A DNA stretch of 64,000 bases from Pogonophryne albipinna. Taxonomy: Eukaryota; Chordata; Actinopteri; Perciformes; Artedidraconidae. Of the stretch, positions 1-58,880 are shown one piece after another; the first letter of the stretch is position 1, and each line of letters starts with the position of its first letter. The stretch covers positions 7,501 to 71,500 of the forward strand of contig JAPTMU010000049.1 of assembly GCA_028583405.1 (NCBI GenBank), read 5' to 3'. Below the pieces are notes generated by a model, which had not been told where the DNA came from, searched no databases, and was given only the letters and a program-made list of their open reading frames with translations. Both the position numbers and the translations under genes were made by a program.

Positions 1-869
1 CAATTAATTCAAAATGTTGTTGAAAAGTACGCGGAAAATACTTGGAGCTGCAGTCGAGATATTCCTCACTCTCTCAAGACGCATTGCAATATCTTTAAAA
101 ATAATAGCATTACTTTCAGGGCTCTCGACTAACTTTTTTCACCATCCTCCCGGAACCGTCCAGAAATTAATGTGGACCGTCCCGAATTTAAAATATTCTT
201 AATTCATCAACTTTTTTATTTGAGTAAATCACTCAATCACATAAACAAAGGCCAAATATATTTAAAAAACACGCAAACGAGAACTATTGAATCAAATCCC
301 ATCCAATTAACAAAAAAATCCAACTCTCAGTCCTGAAGACAGAAGACAGAACCCAGAGTAACCACTAACCAGGATGGCAGTCTGTAACACAGTCAGGAGA
401 CCTTTACGAACCGCCCGCCCCCTCGCACACAGACGGGAGAGAGAGATCTCTTGATTGGAAAGATCGAAAATAAGATCGAAAATACTTCATAGACGCATTT
501 TGTAGTCTATTGCTTATTAGAAACGAGTTGGCGAAACTGCAAATGTAGCAATAATACATATGACATGTATGTTTTAAATGTCTCCAGTACCGATAACCCA
601 TCCCTACATGGGGAGAGGCGCAGCATATTGCTAAGGACTAAATACGATGGAGTTCTCATCTCAGCCTTATTACCCATAGGGGATGAAGAGGAGTGAGTAA
701 ATAAAGAGGCCGGCGCTTGCGGACACTAGGCAAGGCAGGCAACTGCTTGGGGCCCCGGACCAGAAGGGGGCCCCCAAAGAAGGTCGATTTGAAAAGGTCC
801 ACAGCAACGACAACATGAAACCCCCTTTAATTTACTGCAATGACATGTCTGGAATCCCCCTCAAGGGGG

Positions 870-1203
<334 letters not shown>

Positions 1204-1233
1204 AAATTATCATAAAATATATATATTTATTAA

Positions 1234-2055
1234 TAGGGATGCACGATATTGTTTTTTTGAAACCGATACCGATAACTTCTTGCTTCTCAAGACCGATACC
1301 GATAACCGATAATAATATAATATATATATATATATATATTAAATGTACCTGTAGTTTTTGCACACCTGGTGGTAAAAGACTATAGTGAGCAAATGACATG
1401 AGCATTACTACTATGAACAAAACAAAGCCAAGAACAGTTTTGACTCTTCAAAGTGACCATATTTATTTTCCCAAATAAAGTTCTTGCCTTTTTCAAAAGC
1501 CTCGTCGATAGGTAAAAGCCCCGGTGCCTTTGCAGCTGGCTTTGGATTCGCCGCTAGTTTAGCAGCGCAGGCGTCTTCGTACGCTTTTAACACACCATCG
1601 TAGCGATGGCGATGTTTCAGGTGACTAATCAGGTTGGAAGTATTATAGCTCGTTGCCTTGTTCCCTCCTCGTGGAACTTCTGCATTTGTTAATACAAATA
1701 GCAAGCGAACTATCTCACTCTGAAACTTTGAAATAGTCCCATACTACCGACGACATGTTTGTTTACTGTCCTGGCTTCACGGCCGCACACCATTTACGTC
1801 ACAGCCAGGCGTGAGTTAGGGAGCGCTGGGTTTGTGAAAAACTCCCCTCTTCCTAAACCACTAATACCACAGTACTGGCAAAACGGGAGGAGCCGAGTGA
1901 AAAACAAGCGCCCCTCATCCCAATCCACCCACACCGCAGGATCTCTTCTTTTTTTTACCCCAAAAATATATTTTATATTATTGGGGCTATTAATACTTTT
2001 ATTGGGATGACGTCATAATTCCTAATATCGGACCGATAATTATCGTGCACCACTA
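1234..2055 (-). mobile_element. Degenerate hAT element with BED-finger remnant
   Basis: Terminal inverted repeats TAGGGATGCACGATA and TAGTGGTGCACGATA match at 13 of 15. On the minus strand, 1755-1411 reads a broken BED zinc finger (WDYFKVSE, a stop, shifted frame, then NKATSYNTSNLISHLKHRHR) of hAT transposases. No clear target duplication was found. Confidence 0.65.
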
Positions 2056-2237
2056 GTTTTTTTTAATTATTATTAAACTGTGAATATTCACTCAAATAAA
2101 TACAAAATATAATAAAATAAACATAAGGTGCAGCATTTCGATGAACTGAAATAATCTGTATTTGAACTGTACTGTACTAGTACCTAAGCAGCCAGTTTGA
2201 CATTAGGACTTGCTTGTCATTGTATTTTCATGTTGTT

Positions 2238-2702
2238 TTAAAGAAAGATGAACTTGTCCACATTGCTTGCTGAAAGGGCAGATCTGCTGGCACTAACAAT
2301 GTCTCCTGCTGTGGAGAACACCCTCTCTAGGGACAGAGGTAGCACAGCCAGGTAGCGCTTTGCTACCATGGCAACATAAGGATATTTGGTGTTTGTAATA
2401 GCTTTGGCTTTAGCCTTTTGGTGGAGGCTTCAATGCTAGTGGGAGTTGGGTTTGCACTTCAGTCTTTTGGTACCGGTGATATTCACGTTCGGGTGATGCC
2501 TTTTCAAATGAGTGTGTAAGTTTGATGTATTGCCAGCCGCGTAACCAATTTTAGTTGAACAATGCCGACAAACAGCTTTGGTTCGGTCCACCTGTCTTTG
2601 TCCGTCATCCTTGTACGTAACTGCGAAACCAAAATGTTCCCAAACCGGAGACTTCAATGATGCTGGAGGATTTTCGAGCTCAACGTGATCTGCGTTCGCC
2701 AT
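2238..2702 (-). pseudogene. Internally deleted hAT transposase
   Basis: The minus-strand start MANADHVELENPPASLKSPV leads into an intact-looking BED finger (VCRHCSTKIGYAAG then SNLHTHLKRHHP). It is followed almost at once by the C-terminal dimerisation motif LERVFSTAGDIVSASRSALS and TAA at 2240-2238. The several hundred catalytic residues in between are missing. Confidence 0.7.
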
Positions 2703-3178
2703 TTCGACAGTTCCTCAAATTACTGACTACATTTGAACGCATCCCTCTGACCAGCTATCATAGTATGCCTCTCGTCCAATGAAATGACTTGCTCGCTCTA
2801 TGACGCGTTGAACCCAATGTGAGGAAATTACTCTGAATGCTGCGACGCACGTGTACCGAACCGAAGGGCCCCTAGTGTGTGTATTTCACGGGTTGATAAA
2901 TGTTTTGTGTGTTTATGTTGACAAGGAGGTTTAATAACTGTGTGCTACACAAAACGTGCAGTCGGTTTCATTTTCATCGCCGTTCGTAGTAGAGTTAGCA
3001 GGGTATTTTTATTTTAACTCTCGTCCCAAATTCCTCCCAAAATGTATTTGTATCCTCCCCGACCCTATTTTTTTCGAAGACGGGACGTCCTTAAGCTCGA
3101 GCCCTGATTACTTTTCCAAATTGTGCAGACCTTGTTTGAAACCACTTCAGGGAATACAGTAAGTATCAAGGTCCTTAA

Positions 3179-3180
<2 letters not shown>
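2703..3180. other. NUF2 intron, nothing recognised
   Basis: Unique-looking intronic sequence with no exon or repeat that I can support. Confidence 0.4.

Positions 3181-3219
<39 letters not shown>
3181..3219 (+). repeat. (TG)n at NUF2 acceptor
   Basis: About 19 TG units run directly into the TCAG acceptor of the exon at 3223 and replace its polypyrimidine tract. Confidence 0.9.
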
Positions 3220-3220
<1 letters not shown>

Positions 3221-3222
3221 AG

Positions 3223-3360
3223 ACCCAGGTGAAGGTGGACGTCAGCAACCTGAAGGAAGACGTCAGTAAACTCAGGTCTCAGATCGTGCAGTCTCCGGAG
3301 GAGCTGAAGAGTCAGATGGAGAGGATGAGGGAGAACGTGAAGAACATCAAGTGCACCATC
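3223..3360 (+). CDS. nuf2: NUF2 exon (first one in window)
   Basis: 46 codons, phase 0 at both ends. Acceptor TGTGTCAG follows a (TG)n run at 3181-3219; donor ATC|GTGAGT. It encodes the SQIVQSPEEL signature. Confidence 0.85.
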
Positions 3361-6300
3361 GTGAGTTCTCTAAAGAAACAGGCGTCTTCTCAAGCTGATC
3401 TGTGTCCGGTCACTCAGACGTATGATGTGTTGTCTCCGGCATATATGCACCGGAGGATATATGTGACTTTCTCCAGTAGGTCACTTAGGCCTTCACGCAC
3501 TCGTTTAAAAACTAAAGGTGACCTTGCCTTTCAAGTGGTGCTCCAACTCTCTCCCCATAGACATCTGCTTTTAAAGAACAACTGAAGACCCATCTTTTTC
3601 CATTGGCTTTAGTTTCTACCTGAGATGTGTGTTCTGTTCTTATGGTTGTTCCTTCCTGGACTCCACATGCTCTGTGTTTTGTTTTCATGTTAACCTTAAT
3701 GTCATGTTGTCGTTGTATTCACGTTTCTGTGGTCTTCATTTAAACGCGTGTTCTTTCTTGTGCAGCACTTTGTGAATGTTATTTCTGTGAAAGGTGCTGT
3801 ACTAAATGAACGTGTTGATTGTTTGACTCCAGGAGGACACGGACGGGCGGGTGGTGGAGCTGCAGAGCATGATGCAGAGCGTGACTCACACGGAGGCTAA
3901 GCTCCAGCAGATGTTCAACCTGCTGCAGGACCTGGAGAGCAGCATGACCAACAGCAAGCAGCGGGAGCAGGAGGTGGGACAACAGTCTGTAGAAACAGCT
4001 CTAATAGTTAGAAAATGGCAAAGAGAGGGAGCGACAGAGGGAAAGATGTTATTGATCACCCTCGATTATGTGCTCTTGTTATGAAATGTTTTCTCATAAA
4101 TGATGCGGTAAACAGGAGGACAGAATTACGTCTAAACTGACGCCGTGTTGCATTTCTATAGGTTGTAGATACGAGCATGGTTTTATATACTATCATGTTT
4201 TATGCCGTTCGCCAATAGCCTACTTGCAGGGTTCTTACGGTCATTAAAAACCTGGAAAAGTCATGGAAATTCAAAATGCTAATTCCAGGCCCTGGAAAAG
4301 TTATGGAAAACAATATCTTTCCCAAAGTTTTGGAAAAGTCATGGAAATATAACTAAAGTTGCTGAAATAGTAATACTATAATGATAATAAATACTGTATC
4401 GTATCGTAATGAAACGTAAAATGGCATTTAACTGTCGAGGTGTTTTGCTGGTGAGAGATTTGAGTTGCTTTAGCGTGAAGCTAGTAAGCCTATTTGTTTT
4501 TGATAGGCACAACATGTTTCATATGCAGACCTTATTTTCCTGTTCCATGTTAAAATAAACCATTTTCAGTGGTACGCTGAGAAAGAGTAATGTTTTTGGT
4601 CATGGAAAATTAGGTAAAGGTCCTGGAGAAGTCATTGAAAATCATTAGTGAAAAAGTGTATGAACCCTGTACTTGATAAGTCGCTCGTAAAACACAGGAG
4701 GTCTGGAAGCTAAGAACACCATGTGGTCAATTGTACAGCTAATATAACACATTAGTTGTATTTCCTTTAACTGGTGGATTATGGATATAGAGTTGCTGAT
4801 CGACAGCTGGGACACAAACCACCAAATACAAACAAATAATTCAGATCCAGTCGTCATGACTCCACTCCGGAGGGATTCCCCTTTCTTACAGTCTCTCATC
4901 AAGGAGGTGTCTCCTGTCCCCGGTGCAAACACACTGCCTGAGGAAGGCTATGTGTATTTTGTCATTAGACTTTTTCGGACAACTTATTTATTTATGTTGG
5001 TGACGATCCGACCTCCATGCTGCTACTCTGGTTCAAACGGCATCCACCAAACAATATGATTTATCTCCACCTCCCCAAAATAACCAGAATCTGACACGGT
5101 GTGAGACGTCTTTTTTAGCTGTTCTGTCGTCATTTCCTGCGATCTTCTTCATAAAGTCAGTCAGAATGAATGAATGGTCGTTTCTTTGACTATTTATAGG
5201 CAAATCTGGGCGTTACGTGAAGCCCGCAAAAGCTGCGCCGCATTTCGAGTCGGTTGTGATTTATAAAGGGAAACCGGCGTAGGAAGTGCCGTACGCACTT
5301 TCCTCGCCGGTACGCAATGTTTGGTGAATCGGAAAATGTCTGTGCGTATTTATTTGCTTTGTCCTACGTAAGCAACCATCCCACGTGAATCCTACGCAAA
5401 GCTTTATAAATGAGGCCCCTGGTGTATATCAGTATGTAGTGTCTCTACTTTAAAGAGTCCTCTCCTGCTGATGTTCAGGTGTATATCAGTATGTAGTGTC
5501 TCTACTTTAAAGAGTCCTCTCCTGTTGATGTTCAGGTGTATATCAGTATGTAGTGTCTCTACTTTAAAGAGTCCTCTCCTGCTGATGTTCAGGTGTATAT
5601 CAGTATGTAGTGTCTCTACTTTAAAGAGTCCTCTCCTGCTGATGTTCAGGTGTATATCAGTATGTAGTGTCTCTACTTTAAAGAGTCCTCTCCTGCTGAT
5701 GTTCAGGTGTATATCAGTATGTAGTGTCTCTACTTTAAAGAGTCCTCTCCTGCTGATGTTCAGGTGTATATCAGTATGTAGTGTCTCTACTTTAAAGAGT
5801 CCTCTCCTGCTGATGTTCAGGTGTATATCAGTATGTAGTGTCTCTACTTTAAAGAGTCCTCTCCTGCTGATGTTCAGGTGTATATCAGTATGTAGTGTCT
5901 CTACTTTAAAGAGTCCTCTCCTGCTGATGATCAGGTGTATATCAGTATGTAGCGTCTCTACTTTAAAGAGTCCTCTCCTGCTGATGTTCAGGTGTATATC
6001 AGTATGTAGTGTCTCTACTTTAAAGAGTCCTCTCCTGCTGATGTTCAGGTGTATATCAGTATGTAGTGTCTCTACTTTAAAGAGTCCTCTCCTGCTGATG
6101 TTCAGGTGTATATCAGTATGTAGTGTCTCTACTTTAAAGAGTCCTCTCCTGCTGATGTTCAGGTGTATATCAGTATGTAGTGTCTCTACTTTAAAGAGTC
6201 CTCTCCTGCTGATGTTCAGGTGTATATCAGTATGTAGTGTCTCTACTTTAAAGAGTCCTCTCCTGCTGATGTTCAGGTGTATATCAGTATGTAGTGTCTC

Positions 6301-7801
6301 TACTTTAAAGAGTCCTCTCTGATGTTTCAAATTAACATACATTTCAAATGTTTGCATATATATATATATATATATATGCAAACATTTGAAATGTATGTTA
6401 ATTATTTTGTATTTTGATGCTTTGGAAACATTGTTTCGTTCAACTTTCATGCCAATAAAGCCCCTTTGAATTTGAGAGAGATCTCTCCGCACCGCACACG
6501 TTAGATGTCAAGGGAGACGTGTGCCTCATCATACTTTGTTGGTGTGGGCATTATAGCTGAAAGACTTCTCGTGGACTTTTCTTACGAGCAAACAATGTTT
6601 GTTTACAACTTCTTCCAAAGCTTCACGCCCCCCCCCCCCCCTCCAGGTTGGGAACCACTGCCTTAACTAATAACAGCTTTATTAACATAATAATTGGTGT
6701 GTGTGTGTGTGTGTGTGCAGCACCAGGAGCTGACGGCTCAGTACGAGAAGAAGCTGAAGGAGTTGAAGAACCTGTGCAGCGAGGAGGGTCAGCTGAAGAG
6801 AACTCTGGGCATGAAGCAGGACAAAGAGGTCAAACTGAACATCCGGAGGCAGAAGAAGAAGGAGATGAAGGAGCAGCATGCGCAGGAAGTGCTGGGGTAT
6901 TTATCACAAAATGATTTTACTTCCTGTCTATTCTATGATATATCATTTACATGCTTGTAAACACAATCGATCTGTTCTCCAGGGAGTACAACCACATCCA
7001 TCAGAAGCGCGAGGAGATGGCTGATAAGATCCAGGAGATCTCCAGCGAGACGCAGCAGCTGAAGGCCAAGATCCGGAGTCTGAGGGACGTGTGCAGCAAA
7101 GAGACCAAGAAGGCTCAGGTACGAGACGATCAGCTCTTACTGACCGGGAACATCTGTTTAAGTCCCATCAATTTGAATCTCTGTTTATTCAGATTCTGCT
7201 AAAATAACAATCATATTGTGGTGAGGGGAATACATTCCACCAGATATTATAACCAGAGTGCTTGACTTCAACTCGGCAGCAGCAGGTCTTAAAGGTCCCC
7301 TATTATACTGTTTTTCATCAATATATCACAGGTCTCAGATATATACAGAGCCTGTCTCTGATTGGCTGAAACACCAAACAGATTATCGCAGAATCCCATA
7401 ATCCCCTCTGTTTCAGCCCTGTTTCAAAAGTGCTGATTCTGTGTCTGTGACTTTAAATGCTCATGAGCTGCTGCTAACCACGCCCCTCTGCGAGATGATT
7501 GGTTTAAAATCACACACAATGGTGCTCTAGGAGGAGATTCAGGTGATAAGGGGGGGGGGGGGTACCTTGGTTGGTGATTGGCTAATGGTTAACACTTTGT
7601 CTGAGGTACGAGGACATGTTAAATGTGATGTTTTTTCCTTGGTGCTTTGAAAGTAACACGTCCCCCTCTCCCCCCCCCTGTGTTCAGGCTCTGTACGACA
7701 CGCTCTCCACGTCTATGGACGCAATGCACCGGAGGATCGACGTGCAAACGGCCAACCTGAAGCAGGGCCTTGGAAAGATGTCCGCTAGCTTAAAGAAATA
7801 A
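3223..7801 (+). CDS. nuf2: NUF2 kinetochore protein, C-terminal part (five last coding exons)
   Basis: Exons 3223-3360, 3833-3973, 6721-6896, 6983-7118 and 7688-7801 join in frame (phases 0,0,2,0) and end in TAA, giving about 234 residues, roughly the C-terminal half of the usual 460-residue protein. The product is pure heptad-type coiled coil. The stretch LRSQIVQSPEELKSQMERM matches vertebrate NUF2 closely (LKSQIVDSPEKLKNY in human as I recall it), and the later EYNHIHQKREEM and AELK/NLKQ-type tail align as well. NUF2 pairs with NDC80 in the four-subunit Ndc80 complex, which couples kinetochores to microtubules; this part forms the rod leading to SPC24/SPC25. The N-terminal calponin-homology exons must lie before base 1. 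Two acceptors (3222, 6720) directly follow GT microsatellites. Identification rests on remembered family sequence and was not searched. Confidence 0.85.
3560..3815 (+). mobile_element. L2/RTE-like retroposon 3' tail
   Basis: Text of the form AACTGAAGACCCATCTTTTT, then GCACTTTGTGAATG and GTGCTGTACTAAATGAA, resembles the conserved 3' ends of fish L2-type LINEs. 5' limit uncertain. Confidence 0.4.
3833..3973 (+). CDS. nuf2: NUF2 exon
   Basis: 47 codons, phase 0. Acceptor GACTCCAG, donor GAG|GTGGGA. Coiled coil beginning EDTDGRVVELQSMM. Confidence 0.8.
4227..4669. mobile_element. Small DNA transposon (MITE), 443 bp
   Basis: Ends CAGGGTTCTTAC and GTATGAACCCTG are inverted repeats, flanked on both sides by the exact duplication TACTTG. 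The interior repeats CTGGAAAAGT-type words and has no coding capacity. Confidence 0.75.
4670..5421. other. NUF2 intron with a transposon end
   Basis: Mostly unrecognised. From about 5200 it holds CpG-rich sequence ending TTTATAAATGAGGCCCCTGG, typical of the end of a fish DNA-element family, directly before the 57-bp array. Confidence 0.35.
5422..6320 (+). repeat. 57-bp minisatellite, locus 1 (~15.8 copies)
   Basis: The unit begins GTGTATATCAGTATGTAG and ends GCTGATGTTCAG. Units are nearly identical. Because 57 is a multiple of 3 and the unit has no stop in two opposing frames, both strands stay open. The same family recurs at 8765, 32381 and (inverted) 50079. Confidence 0.97.
6330..6403. repeat. 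Perfect 74-bp palindrome
   Basis: Arms of 37 bp starting AATTAACATACATTTCAAAT are exactly complementary around a (TA)n centre. It lies just after the 57-bp array in a NUF2 intron and can extrude as a cruciform. Confidence 0.95.
6721..6896 (+). CDS. nuf2: NUF2 exon
   Basis: 176 nt, ending in phase 2. The acceptor GTGTGCAG is the end of a GT microsatellite (6697-6717); donor CTGGG|GTATTT. It encodes the EEGQLKRTL segment and a lysine-rich coiled coil. Confidence 0.82.
6983..7118 (+). CDS. nuf2: NUF2 exon
   Basis: 136 nt completing the split codon of the previous exon. Acceptor TTCTCCAG, donor CAG|GTACGA. The preceding intron is only 86 bp. Confidence 0.85.
7289..7600 (+). mobile_element. TTAA element, family A, truncated
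   Basis: Starts TTAAAGGTCCCCTATTATAC and shares its body (GATATATCACAGG-type text, a G run, TGATTGGCTAATGGTT) with 22251-22490 (reverse) and 37853-38470. The far end is missing. Confidence 0.65.
7688..7801 (+). CDS. nuf2: NUF2 last coding exon
   Basis: 38 codons including TAA at 7799-7801. Acceptor GTGTTCAG. It encodes ALYDTLSTSMDAMHRRID and ends in the basic SASLKK. Confidence 0.85.
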   Translation, partial: ALYDTLSTSMDAMHRRIDVQTANLKQGLGKMSASLKK

Positions 7802-7823
7802 TTTCACTTTATTCATTGTTATA

Positions 7824-8085
7824 CTTCTGGTTCTCTGTTAGTCTTCTGGTTCTCTGTTAGTCTTCTGGTTCTCTGTTCGTCTTCTGGTTCTCCGTTAGTC
7901 TTCTGGTTCTCTGTTAGTCTTCTGGTTCTCCGTTAGTCTTCTGGTTCTCCGTTAGTCTTCTGGTTCTCCGTTAGTCTTCTGGTTCTCCGTTAGTCTTCTG
8001 GTTCGCCGTTAGTCTTCTGGTTCTCTGTTAGTCTTCTGGTTCTCCGTTAGTCTTCTGGTTCTCAGTTAGTCTTCTGGTTCTCTCT
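7824..8085 (+). repeat. 19-bp minisatellite in the NUF2 3' UTR
   Basis: About 14 copies of CTTCTGGTTCTCTGTTAGT, beginning 23 bp after the stop and so part of the mRNA. Confidence 0.95.
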
Positions 8086-8141
8086 GTGTGTGTTTTTTAC
8101 TCTTCTATCCTCGTCACCTTTTCTATTAAACATGTTGTGTT

Positions 8142-8147
8142 AATAAA
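8142..8147 (+). terminator. NUF2 polyadenylation signal AATAAA
   Basis: AATAAA lies 341 bp after the NUF2 stop, just past a 19-bp repeat array; an ATTAAA also sits at 8125-8130. It is the first canonical signal downstream and lies about 100 bp from the convergent CFAP57 signal. Confidence 0.6.
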
Positions 8148-8247
8148 TCTATTGAGTTCACACCGTGTAGTTTAATTTCTTCCTGTTCCATAATCTCAGT
8201 CTTATATTCAGGAATAACTCAGACAGTGATTTGCTGATGAAGACACA

Positions 8248-8253
8248 TTTTAA
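8248..8253 (-). terminator. CFAP57 polyadenylation signal ATTAAA
   Basis: ATTAAA on the minus strand, 75 bp after the CFAP57 stop. It is the nearest variant signal and predicts a very short 3' UTR ending before the convergent NUF2 signal. Confidence 0.5.
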
Positions 8254-8327
8254 TCTTATACATATAATACAAGCTTAACAAATGCAAATCATTGACGGGA
8301 GAGTTAGGAGTCACTGAGTTTCTCTCT

Positions 8328-46531
<38,204 letters not shown>

Positions 46532-46705
46532 CTTTACTGGACTTTAAAGCAGTGTTTAATGCCTAAACTCACCTAAAACTCTCCACACATTCAGACTAAC
46601 TTAATCAACAAATATTAACTTAGTTTTGAAGCCAGAAAAAAGCACAGAAAACGGAGTAAAAACAAAACAGGGACAGGTTGGATGTGCTGGTGTGGTTAGA
46701 GTCCC

Positions 46706-46718
46706 GTCGCTAGGTAAC
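46706..46718. promoter_or_regulatory. X-box-like RFX site, CFAP57 promoter
   Basis: GTCGCTAGGTAAC, 175 bp upstream of the CFAP57 ATG, resembles the imperfect palindrome bound by RFX factors, which drive ciliary genes. That fits the gene's function; the 5' half-site is weaker than consensus. Confidence 0.55.
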
Positions 46719-46726
46719 CCATGACA

Positions 46727-46736
46727 TCTCGCGAGA
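46727..46736. promoter_or_regulatory. TCTCGCGAGA promoter element
   Basis: A perfect copy of the palindromic CpG element TCTCGCGAGA (reported BANP target), between the two X-boxes and about 200 bp upstream of the CFAP57 ATG. It suggests a CpG-type promoter here. Confidence 0.6.
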
Positions 46737-46951
46737 GTTCGTTTATAGTTCCCTCTCCACTGCCGCACCAACGTCTCTATCAATCATATACATAATAAAA
46801 CAGGTTTTATATTATCGTTTCTTTATCTTTTCCCGGACATTGTACCATAAACTAAATGCCCAGCTTTTGTGTTTCCTGTACTGTACTATATATATTATAA
46901 TGTGTTATGTTTATTTTTGAATGATACGAGTCTTCTTCCGGGATTTCGGGG

Positions 46952-46964
46952 GTTGCCTAGTAAC
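46952..46964. promoter_or_regulatory. X-box RFX site, CFAP57 promoter
   Basis: GTTGCCTAGTAAC is a near-ideal X-box (GTTGCC then a spacer and GTAAC), 421 bp upstream of the CFAP57 start. Together with the proximal copy it gives a paired arrangement typical of motile-cilia genes. Confidence 0.65.
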
Positions 46965-47219
46965 CTGCTAGTAACGCAACTCACTAGCTTTGTGCTGAAA
47001 TGCAAACCACTCAAGCACTATATTATTATGAATACATTATTGAGGTATGTTTACTTTAAATTACAGTCTGATTATCATAATAAAGATTACTGCTACTTTG
47101 TTCAATATCTAAGGGGGATTCATTGTACTTTTTGAATGTTACCAGGTTCATATTTGGCAGCAATGGGAGACATTTCCTTTTCACATGAATACAAACAATA
47201 ACAAAGAAAAGTCACAACA

Positions 47220-48654
47220 ATCCAGGCTGTGTAGTCAAAGGCTTTAATGGCAGGATTTAATAACACCAGTGAGCAGTTTTGCATCTCTCATTAGAAAACA
47301 GCAATGACAGTGAATTGTCGAACAATTGTTTGTTTGAATCGTTCTTGTTTGTTGTCAACATGTCGAAGAATCTATCTGACTTGTAGATTGTTCTGTGATC
47401 AGCGACAAGCAGTAGCTGTGTCCCAATTCAGCGGCTGCAAAAAATGGCCCTTCAATTCAAATATGTTTGACCAACATATGGCAACTAAATGAAACCCAAT
47501 TCAATATTCTGAATACATGATAAGCCTGTGTACTTAAGGCTCACAGAACCCAGAACGAATGATGCATTTTGGCCACCCTTGTCCCCTCCCATGTTAACCA
47601 TGTCCTATTTTAGCACAATAATAGACCAAGTCTCAAGATATCAACATTAACATCCAACCTTAACACATCAAAAAGCTTAGCAGGTTAATGGCAAATATAC
47701 TGTATCCATAACATTTATGTAGAACTTCATCATGCCTTAGCGTCGCAAAGTAAACACAAATAGTGTTTTCTCCAAAGTATTGGTGTCTCTGCAGAGGCCT
47801 TTGTAAAAACACTACCTTGTCATGCTACTTCTGACCATTTACATGAATGAGGAAGGTTTCTTAAATGTCGACTACCTTTATGCCCTTTTAAAGTTTAGCT
47901 TATTTAACATGTTCACATTCAGCACTTTGTTATGGAAAAAAGAAAATCCATATTGGATCATGAAAGAGTTATGTACAATTAGAAGATCATGAAATAAACA
48001 AGTATATGCATCAATTTTTCTTAATTTATGGGTTGTCTTCCCGTCAACTGTGCAACTTTTGTCCTGGTTTCACGGTCTATAAAGCACATCATCACCCATG
48101 TCTGTGCACATTTTAAACTTAGTTCCAATTCACAACACAAGTTTTACTTGTTTATGGGATTTATGGTCAATATACCTCATTTACACAAAACTAAACCTTA
48201 TTTTGGGTGATAAAAGGCAAAAACAAATATTACTTTGACTTTAGTTCAGTGGAACCCATCTTGGTGAATAAACTATTACATGTCAACATTTAGTCTTGAT
48301 TCTGTTTTAAAACCATTTCAAATATTTGATGGCAGCATGTAATGACACCAGATACTATAAATACAAAAACACACAGAATTCAATGAAAGTAGTGACCATT
48401 CATTTTTCTTACAAAGAACGTAGTATGAAATCCTCCATGTTGTTTTTGTGGCAATAAGCTAAAATAGTCCATTTAGAAACGGGTCAGATTCGACCCGAGG
48501 GCAACTGGAATGTTAATATGTAATGAAGCCCCTTTGCTATACTAGTTAATGCATCTAGACTAAAATCCCTTTATAGATAATAGGATCTGAGGAGTATGAA
48601 TGCTACAATATAATACACTGTACACAGCTTGACTGGCCCAGCAGGAGGCGGTGT
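47220..48654 (-). other. Probable 3' UTR of the EFCC1-like gene
   Basis: About 1.4 kb of repeat-free AT-rich DNA follows the stop. ATTAAA occurs on the minus strand at 47241-47246 and 47255-47260 and could be the polyadenylation signal. No coding exon or tandem repeat was found here, which is unusual for this window. Confidence 0.4.

Positions 48655-58880
<10,226 letters not shown>

Larger units (their letters stand above)
46532..47219. promoter_or_regulatory. CFAP57 5' flank / promoter region
   Basis: Intergenic space between the CFAP57 start and the 3' end of the upstream gene. It holds two X-box motifs and a TCTCGCGAGA element and no tandem repeats. The transcription start cannot be placed by eye. 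Confidence 0.55.

Noticed and set aside
3184..3585. 133-residue single-exon reading of NUF2 sequence
   Set aside because: It starts in a microsatellite and runs past a good donor at 3360; only 3223-3360 is coding.
5404..6492. 362-residue open frame with a 19-residue repeat (and the opposite-strand frames)
   Set aside because: A 57-bp tandem array without promoter or splice context; equal openness on both strands argues against coding selection.
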